A model generated the notes under the pieces. The model was not told the DNA's origin. It was given only the letters and a program-made list of their open reading frames with translations, and searched no databases. This document shows, one piece after another, positions 43,520 to 49,846 of a stretch of 49,846 bases of DNA (within the stretch, counting starts at the first letter, position 1; each line of letters begins with the position of its first letter). The stretch lies in contig JAFTQI010000004.1 of NCBI GenBank assembly GCA_017462825.1, positions 1 to 49,846 of the forward strand, read 5' to 3'. Origin of the DNA: Clostridia bacterium (GTDB lineage: Bacteria > Bacillota_A > Clostridia > Christensenellales > Borkfalkiaceae). A program made the translations under genes and the position numbers.

Positions 43520-44020
43520 TTATTTTTTCTTATTTTTGTTTTCTTTTTTTGCGTTGTCTTCTGCTAACGTAAAGCTGAAATCAATATTTGGATTGATATC
43601 GCGAATCGCTTTGATAAAAGCGTCGTTCCATTCTGCGTTTAACGAGAGTACGGAATACTGTTCGCCGATATAGACGGTAAGTTTTTTCGTGTCGGAGTCC
43701 AGCACAAGCGCGGTGATGTCCTTGATCGGAAAACGGCTTTTAATGAATCCAAATTGCGTGATATAATCCTTGCCATCGATTACGTACTGGGATTTGATGA
43801 GAATCGAAAGCACGATTACAATACACGCAACGCACACAAAGATGAGCAATGGGGAGCGCAATGCAGCGATAAACCCGTCGATTTCTTCGTGTGCAAGTCT
43901 ATTCGCACTAACCGCAATTCCCGCAACGCTCAAAAGAATCGCGAGAATGGAAAGAATGATCATTTTGACAGATAAAGTGTATTTAAAAACTTTTTTTTCG
44001 TAGGAATTTGTATTTTTCAT
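43520..44020 (-). CDS. Membrane protein with bacterial PH-like domain
   Basis: The 166-residue protein has two transmembrane helices (about residues 18-40 and 55-76), followed by a beta-rich region (SQYVIDGKDYITQFGF, IKDITALVLDSDTKKLTVYIG) like the PH domain of small Firmicutes membrane proteins, and a Lys/Asn-rich tail. Function is unknown. There is no Shine-Dalgarno. The -10 box ends 6 nt before the ATG, as for the CPBP gene. Confidence 0.75.
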   Translation of the reverse strand: MKNTNSYEKKVFKYTLSVKMIILSILAILLSVAGIAVSANRLAHEEIDGFIAALRSPLLIFVCVACIVIVLSILIKSQYVIDGKDYITQFGFIKSRFPIKDITALVLDSDTKKLTVYIGEQYSVLSLNAEWNDAFIKAIRDINPNIDFSFTLAEDNAKKENKNKKK

Positions 44021-44026
44021 AATTCT

Positions 44027-44055
44027 ATTATAACATGCTAAAAGGAAAAATGCAA
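44027..44055 (-). promoter_or_regulatory. Promoter placed 6 nt before the PH-protein start codon
   Basis: Minus strand TTGCAT (44050-44055), 17-bp spacer, TATAAT (44027-44032), AGAATT, ATG. Predicted leaderless transcript. Confidence 0.75.
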
Positions 44056-44127
44056 CTGCAAAAGGCGGTCGAAGCTTGACGAAGAAAGAAATTTTTTTGT
44101 TTTTTTGTTCGCGCGCTTTTCATATAC

Positions 44128-44156
44128 TTGCAAATTCAAGACAAAAGGTTTATAAT
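44128..44156 (+). promoter_or_regulatory. Promoter of the second MATE gene
   Basis: TTGCAA (44128-44133) and TATAAT (44151-44156), 17-bp spacer; this sets the gene start at 44181 rather than further upstream. Confidence 0.85.
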
Positions 44157-44180
44157 ACTTTGGAAAGGAATAAGAGAAAA

Positions 44181-45668
44181 ATGAAAGAAAAAAAGATGCA
44201 AAAACAAAAATTAAGCGGAGAAGAAGCAGTCATTGAGCGGGAGAAAAAGCAGTACGTCAAAATGACTCAAACGCCGATGGGGAGATTGATAATCAGCTTG
44301 GGGATTCCCACGACGATTAGCATGATGATCACGTCTCTTTATAATTTGGCGGATACATATTTCGTTTCCCGCATCGGCGACGACGCGATCACGGCGGCTG
44401 CAAGCAATTTGCTTGCATTGATGTCTATTATTCAAGCAATTGGCTTTACGTTCGGTATGGGTAGCGGTAATATCATTTCCCGACTGCTTGGCAAAAGAGA
44501 TAGAGAAGGCGCGGACAAAGTGGCGAGCTCAGCATTGACAATCGCTTGTCTTTCGGGCGTGTTGATTATGCTGAGCGGTTTAATCTTCCTAACGCCGCTT
44601 TTAAAATTGTTAGGCTCTAAAGAAGCAGATACACTTTTTTATTCCAAACAATATGCTCGCTACATTTTATTAGCCGCACCGTTTATGTGTATGTCGTACG
44701 TGCTTAATAATATTTTGCGCGCGGAAGGAAAGGCAGTGTTGTCTATGATAGGGCTTTCCGTTGGCGCGGTAGTGAACGTCGCGTTAGACCCGATTTTGAT
44801 TGAGGGTGCGGACATGGGTATCGCAGGCGCGGCAATTGCTACGTGCGCAAGTCAAATTCTTGGTTTTTTAGTCTTGCTCTTTATGTTCCTTTCGAATAGA
44901 ACGATCGTTCGTTTGCGCTTTCGTGCTATTTCGGCGAAATGGACAACGTATAAAGATATTATCGTGGTCGGTTTTCCGTCCTTTTGTAGACAAATTCTCG
45001 CGAGCCTGTGTACGGTATTCTTGAATAACGCGGCGTACGATTGCGGTATAGCAAAGTACGGAACGAAAGAGGGCGGTAAAGCGGCGCAAGCGGCGCTTGG
45101 TGTTGTGAATAAAGTGTTTATGCTTTCCTTCTCGTTGGCGCTTGGTATCGGGCAGGGTTATCAACCCGTTTTAGGCTATAATTACAGCGCAAAACGCTTT
45201 GACCGCGTAAAATCGGCGTATCTATTCACGCTCACTTTCTCTACCGTTGTCATGGCTTGTTTCGGCTTAATTTGCGGTGTATTTGCTCCTTTCGTTATGA
45301 AGATATTTAGTTTATCTTCCGAGGCGAGAGAAATAGGTGCGTTGTCGCTACGTTTGCAATGTATTTGCATGCCGCTATTGCCGTTGAACTTCATGGCAGG
45401 GCTGACCTATCAATCGGTCGGAAATAAGGGGATAGCGTCGCTGCTTTCCGTTTCCCGACAAGGCTTGTTTTATATCCCTGCGGTATTGATTTTGCCCAAG
45501 GTTTTGGAGTTGCTCGGCGTGCAGCTGTGTCAAGCGGTTGCGGACTTATTCGCGTTCTTCTTCGCAATACCGTTTACCGTGCTTTTCTTCCGTACCCTCA
45601 AAAAGGAAGCTTTGCTTAATGGAAATACGGAACAGATAGAGCAGGTATGCGACGAAGCGTCCATATAG
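44181..45668 (+). CDS. MATE-family efflux transporter (second)
   Basis: The 495-residue transporter has a charged N-terminal extension of about 30 residues, then 12 helices with MATE motifs: LGIPTTISMMITSLYNLADTYFV, FGMGSGNIISRLLGKRD, GMSGAAIA-type MGIAGAAIATCASQILG and GIGQGYQPVLGYNYSAKRFD. It is clearly diverged from the MATE protein at 39.9 kb, so the two probably have different substrates. ATG 44181 follows a purine-rich tract. Confidence 0.92.
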   Translation: MKEKKMQKQKLSGEEAVIEREKKQYVKMTQTPMGRLIISLGIPTTISMMITSLYNLADTYFVSRIGDDAITAAASNLLALMSIIQAIGFTFGMGSGNIISRLLGKRDREGADKVASSALTIACLSGVLIMLSGLIFLTPLLKLLGSKEADTLFYSKQYARYILLAAPFMCMSYVLNNILRAEGKAVLSMIGLSVGAVVNVALDPILIEGADMGIAGAAIATCASQILGFLVLLFMFLSNRTIVRLRFRAISAKWTTYKDIIVVGFPSFCRQILASLCTVFLNNAAYDCGIAKYGTKEGGKAAQAALGVVNKVFMLSFSLALGIGQGYQPVLGYNYSAKRFDRVKSAYLFTLTFSTVVMACFGLICGVFAPFVMKIFSLSSEAREIGALSLRLQCICMPLLPLNFMAGLTYQSVGNKGIASLLSVSRQGLFYIPAVLILPKVLELLGVQLCQAVADLFAFFFAIPFTVLFFRTLKKEALLNGNTEQIEQVCDEASI

Positions 45669-45692
45669 ACTAAAACAAGCATATAAAGAAAC

Positions 45693-45720
45693 AAAAAAGC
45701 CCGTTATAACGGGCTTTTTT
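45693..45720 (+). terminator. Intrinsic terminator of the second MATE gene
   Basis: A6-GCCCGTT-AT-AACGGGC-T7. Confidence 0.93.
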
Positions 45721-45751
45721 TGCGACCAAAGAAAAAAAATAGCAAATATGC

Positions 45752-45780
45752 TTGAAAATACGTGTAAAGTATGGTATACT
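45752..45780 (+). promoter_or_regulatory. Promoter of the DHH-DHH-surE operon
   Basis: TTGAAA (45752-45757) and TATACT (45775-45780), 17-bp spacer. Confidence 0.82.
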
Positions 45781-45786
45781 AGACAA

Positions 45787-45975
45787 GAATAAAGCAAGCC
45801 TGATTTTTAAGGGTAAATTTGTCTTTTACTGCGTTAAAATCTTTGCAAAACGTTAGGGTCTTGCTGTAAATTTTGCCTTGTACGACGGACGATTATTTTA
45901 TTGATTTGCAGGAATGCTTATTTCCCGATTCGCCTTATAAATTATGCTACAAAGGATATTTCGACGAGTAAAACC
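45787..45975 (+). other. ~190-nt leader of the DHH-surE operon
   Basis: No terminator, T-box element or known riboswitch motif is visible. An in-frame TTG at 45901 could extend the protein by 25 residues, but these do not resemble the family, and ATG 45976 matches the paralog's start. Confidence 0.4.
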
Positions 45976-46920
45976 ATGTTTGAACAAGTATTAACGGAAA
46001 TCAAAAATTACGAAAAAATTATCATTCATAGACATTCCAGTCCCGACGGTGACGCGTTGGGCAGTCAAATCGGCTTGAAACATATTTTACAGGACAACTT
46101 TCCTCAAAAGACGGTGTATGTTGTCGGCGACGGTGCGAAGCGCTATTCTTTTATGGACGGCTCGACAATGGACGAAATCGACGATATGGAGTATGAAGGC
46201 GCGCTTGCTTTTATTCTCGACTGTGGCTCTAGCTCGCTCGTTTCGGACGCCCGCTATCAAAAGGCGGCGAAAGTGATTCGCATCGACCACCATATTTATT
46301 GTGAAAATTTCGCGGACATTGAAATTGTGGACACGTCCTATGAAAGCTGTTGCGGACTCATCACCGAGTTTGCGCTTGAATGCGGCTTGGCGCTTTCCCC
46401 CGAATCGGCGAAGGCGTTGTATACGGGTATGGTCACCGACTCGGGTAGATTCCGTTACGATTCTACGACCTCGAATACGTTTCGTTTAGCCTCGGCGCTT
46501 ATGGCGCAAAAGTTTGACGTAAACAGTATTTACTCTCAGCTATATGCCGACGATTTTTTCTTTGTGCGTTTGCGCGCGCAGTTTGTGTTAAAAATTCAAT
46601 TCACCGAATATAACGTAGCGTACATCTATACAACGAAAGAGGAGCTTGCGAGCTACAATGCGGATACGTTTACGATTTCGCGCGGCATGGTGGGTACGAT
46701 GGCGGACCTTCGCGGCGTGGATATTTGGGTCAACTTCACGGAAACGGAAGACAATGTGCTTGTTGAAATCCGTTCGAGCAAATATACGGTACAGCCCGTA
46801 GCGGTCAAATATGGGGGCGGCGGTCATGCAAAAGCTTGCGGCGCGGCGGTGAAAGACCGCGCGGAAGCCATGGCGCTCTTGGAAGACTTGAACGCATTTG
46901 CAAAAGGAGAACAAGAATGA
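45976..46920 (+). CDS. DHH-DHHA1 phosphoesterase, NrnA-type (first copy)
   Basis: The 314-residue protein has DHH metal motifs IIIHRHSSPDGDALGS, LDCGSSS, RIDHHIY and TGMVTDSGRF, and the DHHA1 substrate motif KYGGGGHAKACGA. NrnA-type enzymes degrade short oligoribonucleotides (nanoRNA, pGpG) and may hydrolyse pAp. The RBS is poor. It overlaps a paralog by four bases. Confidence 0.92.
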   Translation: MFEQVLTEIKNYEKIIIHRHSSPDGDALGSQIGLKHILQDNFPQKTVYVVGDGAKRYSFMDGSTMDEIDDMEYEGALAFILDCGSSSLVSDARYQKAAKVIRIDHHIYCENFADIEIVDTSYESCCGLITEFALECGLALSPESAKALYTGMVTDSGRFRYDSTTSNTFRLASALMAQKFDVNSIYSQLYADDFFFVRLRAQFVLKIQFTEYNVAYIYTTKEELASYNADTFTISRGMVGTMADLRGVDIWVNFTETEDNVLVEIRSSKYTVQPVAVKYGGGGHAKACGAAVKDRAEAMALLEDLNAFAKGEQE

Positions 46921-47900
46921 ATAATTTAGAGAATATGAAAAAGGTTTTAGAAAAAATCAAGGAAAATCAAAAAATCATTATTTTCCGTCATTTCCGTCCC
47001 GACGGAGATGCGGTAGGCTCGACGAAAGGCTTACAGGCGATTTTGAAAGCGACCTATCCCGAAAAAGAAATCTATTTACAAAACGCTGACTTTTCCGAGT
47101 ATCTTGCCTTTTTAGGCAAGGAAGACGAACCGCTCTCCGACGAAGCGTACGCGGACGCGCTTGGAATCGTGCTCGATACAGCAACGAAAGAACGTATTTC
47201 CAACAAAAAATACCTGCTTTGCAAGGAGCTTATCAAAATCGACCACCATATTCCCGTGCAGCCTTACGGTGCGATTGAATGGGTGGAAGAAGAACGCTCG
47301 TCTACTTGTGAAATGATTGCGGCGTTTTACGACGCGTTTAAGGACGAATTAAAGTTGACGACGGAAGCTGCGACGTATATTTTTACGGGTATGGTCACCG
47401 ATTCGGGCAGATTCCGTTTCCGAGACGTATCGGGGGAAACCATGCGTCTTGCGGGGCTGATGCTCAATCAAAACATCGACGTTGAGTTTATTTATTCGAA
47501 TTTGTATTTAAAAGATTTTGATTCTTTCAAATTCGAAGCGTACGTGCATAAGAAAATGCAAATCAGTGAAAACGGCGTAGCGTCATTATTCGTCACGAAG
47601 AAAATGAAGAAAAAATTCGGTTTGTCGAATGAACAAGCAAGCGCGTCCGTATCGTATATGGATTCCATTAAAGGCGCGCTTATTTGGCTTGCGTTTATCG
47701 ACAACGGCGACGGATCGATTCGCGTAAGACTCCGCTCCCGTTTCGTGACGGTGAGTGAGCTTGCGGAGAAATACCGCGGCGGCGGACACGCCTGTGCAAG
47801 CGGCGCGACGGTGTATTCCAAAGCGGAAATGAAAGCACTTTTAGCGGACGCGGACGCACTTTTGAAAGAATATAAGGAAAAGAATCAGGGTTGGTTATGA
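46917..47900 (+). CDS. DHH-DHHA1 phosphoesterase, NrnA-type (second copy)
   Basis: The 327-residue tandem paralog keeps IIIFRHFRPDGDAVGS, IKIDHHIPV, TGMVTDSGRF and KYRGGGHACASGA. Where the first copy has LDCGSS this one has LDTATK, keeping the metal Asp. The start ATG 46917 overlaps the previous stop codon (ATGA), and its own stop overlaps surE in the same way. The two copies are well diverged, suggesting division of labour, for example nanoRNA versus pAp or cyclic dinucleotide products. Confidence 0.92.
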   Translation: MNNLENMKKVLEKIKENQKIIIFRHFRPDGDAVGSTKGLQAILKATYPEKEIYLQNADFSEYLAFLGKEDEPLSDEAYADALGIVLDTATKERISNKKYLLCKELIKIDHHIPVQPYGAIEWVEEERSSTCEMIAAFYDAFKDELKLTTEAATYIFTGMVTDSGRFRFRDVSGETMRLAGLMLNQNIDVEFIYSNLYLKDFDSFKFEAYVHKKMQISENGVASLFVTKKMKKKFGLSNEQASASVSYMDSIKGALIWLAFIDNGDGSIRVRLRSRFVTVSELAEKYRGGGHACASGATVYSKAEMKALLADADALLKEYKEKNQGWL

Positions 47901-48619
47901 AAATATTAATTACGAACGACGACGGGGTGGATACGCTTGGCATTCGCCTGCTCGCAAAATGGGCGCAAAAATTAGGCGAAGTGACGGTAGTCGCGCCGAA
48001 AGTAGAACAAAGCGGCAAAAGCCACGCAATCGACTTTATCACGCCCGTAGAAATCAAAAAAGTACCTTTTACCGACGGAATTACGGCATATTCCATGTCC
48101 TCCACGCCCGCGGACTGCGTGCGCTTCGGTACGCTCGCGCTTGATAAGAAATTCGATCTCGTTTTATCGGGTATCAACTGCGGAGTGAATTTAGGTGCGG
48201 ACCTCGTATATTCGGGCACGTGCGGGGCGATTTTCGAAGCGGCGCGTATGGGGATTCCCGCAATCGCGTTTTCCGCATTCCCCGACGGACAGGAAAAGGC
48301 GGCGGCGTATTTTGACCAAGTGTACGATTATATCATGAAGAATAAGCTCTTTGACGAGTGTTTGCTTTTCAATGTAAACATTCCCCACGAGCCGAAAGCG
48401 ATCCGTATGACCTATCAAGGTTCGCCGTATTTTTCGGATAGATTTATTTTGAAAGAAGGGGATATTTACGTGCAGGAGGGGGAACCCATTCCCGACGTCT
48501 GCCCCGATGATTGCGACCGTGACACGGTAGCGCTGTTACAAGGCTATATTTCCATCACTCCCTTGCTTACGACTCGTACGGATATGAAAGTATTCGAGAA
48601 ATATAGAACCAAAGACTAA
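47897..48619 (+). CDS. surE: SurE, 5'/3'-nucleotidase
   Basis: The 240-residue phosphatase starts MKILITNDDGVDTLGI (metal Asp pair) and has APKVEQSGKSHAID, SSTPADCVRFG and VLSGINCGVNLGADLVYSGTCGAIFEA. It dephosphorylates nucleoside monophosphates. As third gene of a unit with two NrnA-like enzymes, it could convert their mononucleotide products to nucleosides. ATG 47897 overlaps the upstream stop codon. Confidence 0.95.
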   Translation: MKILITNDDGVDTLGIRLLAKWAQKLGEVTVVAPKVEQSGKSHAIDFITPVEIKKVPFTDGITAYSMSSTPADCVRFGTLALDKKFDLVLSGINCGVNLGADLVYSGTCGAIFEAARMGIPAIAFSAFPDGQEKAAAYFDQVYDYIMKNKLFDECLLFNVNIPHEPKAIRMTYQGSPYFSDRFILKEGDIYVQEGEPIPDVCPDDCDRDTVALLQGYISITPLLTTRTDMKVFEKYRTKD

Positions 48620-48652
48620 AAACAAGCCGAAAATCGGCTTAAAAACAAACAA

Positions 48653-48684
48653 AGCAGGCATTCCTCGTGGGAATACCTGCTTTT
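48653..48684 (+). terminator. Terminator between surE and the nuclease gene (bidirectional)
   Basis: AGCAGG(c)ATTCC-TCGT-GGGAAT(a)CCTGCT then TTTT, flanked by A-runs. A smaller hairpin, AAGCCGA/TCGGCTT, precedes it at about 48624-48640. Confidence 0.88.
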
Positions 48685-48709
48685 ATAATATTTCGTTAAA
48701 TTTGGGGCG

Positions 48710-49846
48710 TTATACGGCTTGGAAATATTCCCAAGCTTCGTTTGCGTGGACGGTTGCGAACGCGCAGTAGCGTGCGACGGGTAATTCTTCCAAGAAAACA
48801 TTCACGTAATCGGTGGGATTGTATTTGTACGTGCTCGAAAGCTCACCGCCACCCGTGATATTCCCGAACATTTCCCCCCAACCGCCTTTGTAGTTGAGAT
48901 ATTCTTGGAAATCATTGTAGTGGTTGTAGGTATAGAAAACGTGGTGCTCGTTAAGTTCGTATATGCCGTCGTAATCAAGGTCATTTTTGCCGTAGACGAT
49001 ACGCGCCGCGCCACGAGTGATAGTGGAGCCGTTATTGTATATTTTGATAGGATAGCTCGGGTCACAATCCGTGCCCGTCGTGCCGATATCGATTTCGTAA
49101 TATTTCAAGCTGCCACCGCAGCCGCTAATATTCGGAAGCTCGGGTTCGTACGGGTACTTACTCGTACTGCCCGAGAAAGCGGTGTTGTTTACACGCAAAT
49201 ATTCTCCCCAAATGCTGTCATCGGGGTCGGCTTTCTTGTTGGAATCGTAGTTTTTTGGTACAGTCCCGAATGCATATACATATGCCGCTACTTCTTCCAA
49301 AGTAATATAGCCGCCGTCGCGATAGACGGTGAACGCAGGCGCGCCGTACGCGTCGAGTACCGTATATGCCTTTCCATTCTCTGAGAACTGCATTTCGCTG
49401 TTGCGGATAAACATTCCGTTACGGCTTGGCTGATAAGTCGAAAGGATAGGCTCTTGATCGGGTGTTTTCAGCTCGCCCGACATAAATCCGTGTAAAGAAC
49501 GGTAATAGGCGTCTTCGTTGCTCGTCGCGGGCGTGTAGTTTTGATAGAATGCATGTTCCGTAATATTTGCGTAAGGATCGTTTCCAACGTCGGGCAAGTC
49601 CTCGCCGCCGCTAATCGAGCCGTACTCATAGGAAAGCAGGTAGCAACCTTTGTCAAATTCCACTTGTCCTTCATAATTCTGAATGGAGCCCATTACTTTG
49701 ATTTCGTAGCCAACGCCAATAAGGCTTGCGCCGTCGCCCTTGAGCTGATAACACATCATCGTGCGGTTTTGCGGCTCGTGCACGCGCATAATCAACGTAA
49801 CGCCCTTGCTCGACGAATATTTTTTGGTGATTTTCGTTACCGTACC
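48710..49846 (-). CDS. Probable secreted nuclease with OB-like region and barnase-like RNase domain (N-terminus outside window)
   Basis: The frame is open through the right edge, so 378 C-terminal residues are seen. The first ~80 form a beta-rich, OB-fold-like region (KGVTLIMRVHEPQNRT, KVMGSIQNYEGQVEF). The C-terminal half resembles the barnase family: YITLEEVAAYVYAFGTVPKNY aligns with the barnase helix and LPDNYITKKEA segment, KYYEIDIG with READI (catalytic Glu), ARIVYGKND with DRILYSSD (catalytic Arg) and YTYNHYNDF with TTDHYQTF (catalytic His). In residues counted from the TTG at 49795, these are Glu234, Arg265 and His292. Insertions of 12-17 residues separate the motifs. A barstar-like inhibitor is not seen. 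The assignment is by motif memory. Confidence 0.6.
   Translation of the reverse strand, partial: GTVTKITKKYSSSKGVTLIMRVHEPQNRTMMCYQLKGDGASLIGVGYEIKVMGSIQNYEGQVEFDKGCYLLSYEYGSISGGEDLPDVGNDPYANITEHAFYQNYTPATSNEDAYYRSLHGFMSGELKTPDQEPILSTYQPSRNGMFIRNSEMQFSENGKAYTVLDAYGAPAFTVYRDGGYITLEEVAAYVYAFGTVPKNYDSNKKADPDDSIWGEYLRVNNTAFSGSTSKYPYEPELPNISGCGGSLKYYEIDIGTTGTDCDPSYPIKIYNNGSTITRGAARIVYGKNDLDYDGIYELNEHHVFYTYNHYNDFQEYLNYKGGWGEMFGNITGGGELSSTYKYNPTDYVNVFLEELPVARYCAFATVHANEAWEYFQAV

Noticed and set aside
45787..45975. T-box or known riboswitch in the leader of the DHH operon
   Set aside because: No T-box bulge sequence, no terminator and no recognisable aptamer core.
1..49846. CRISPR arrays, transposases, prophage genes, rRNA operons
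   Set aside because: None seen on either strand; the only direct repeats are the protein-coding 18-bp array and the tRNA-Glu-derived copies.

Overview
The window looks like a chromosomal segment of an anaerobic, spore-forming member of the Clostridia, probably gut-associated and uncultured. The evidence is a complete spoIIAA-spoIIAB-sigF operon, Gram-positive lipoproteins with Listeria-Bacteroides (InlB) repeats, clostridial-type long PurL, strong sigma-A promoters (TTGACA/TATAAT, 17-bp spacers) and many intrinsic terminators. I see no phage, transposase, plasmid functions or CRISPR array. This is mostly core chromosome with a few accessory patches.

Layout: 0-3.8 kb holds two surface proteins with TSETPG-type repeats and InlB repeats, the first cut by the window edge. 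3.8-8.8 kb is a carbohydrate unit: a DUF6259 glycosidase-like protein, a GH112 beta-galactoside phosphorylase and an SGNH hydrolase. 9.0-9.6 kb has a small SHOCT membrane protein divergent from an XRE repressor gene broken by an in-frame stop, with an inverted repeat inside the intervening promoter. 9.8-13.1 kb is sodium symporter, phenylacetate-CoA ligase and ACT protein, followed by an Amidase_6 protein. 13.9-23.5 kb is a purE-C-F-M-N-D-L operon behind a strong promoter and a structured leader ending in an intrinsic terminator. Its PurF lacks the N-terminal nucleophile Cys. A CpsB-type phosphatase and a DUF1858 protein follow.

On the minus strand at 24.7-27.8 kb are an NCS2 purine permease, tRNA-Glu(CTC) next to a tRNA-Glu relic and a ~330-bp element flanked by copies of the tRNA 3' end, a class I glutamine amidotransferase, and tRNA-Asp and tRNA(CAT). 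28-29.5 kb is the sigma-F operon. 29.6-37.6 kb is housekeeping: CPBP protease, rlmH, M14 peptidase, tadA, prs, pth, mfd. Then come a PrsA/SurA-like lipoprotein, two MATE exporters, a divergent rhaM / GH78 rhamnosidase pair, a PH-domain membrane protein, two tandem DHH phosphoesterases (NrnA type), surE, and at the right edge a partial secreted nuclease with an OB-like region and a barnase-like domain.

Functional links: PRPP from Prs feeds the pur operon, and the NCS2 permease gives the salvage route. The GH112 phosphorylase plus the rhamnose genes 33 kb away would fit use of galactosyl-rhamnose or mucin-type disaccharides. Two or three genes have TATAAT placed only 5-6 nt before ATG and may be translated from leaderless mRNAs.
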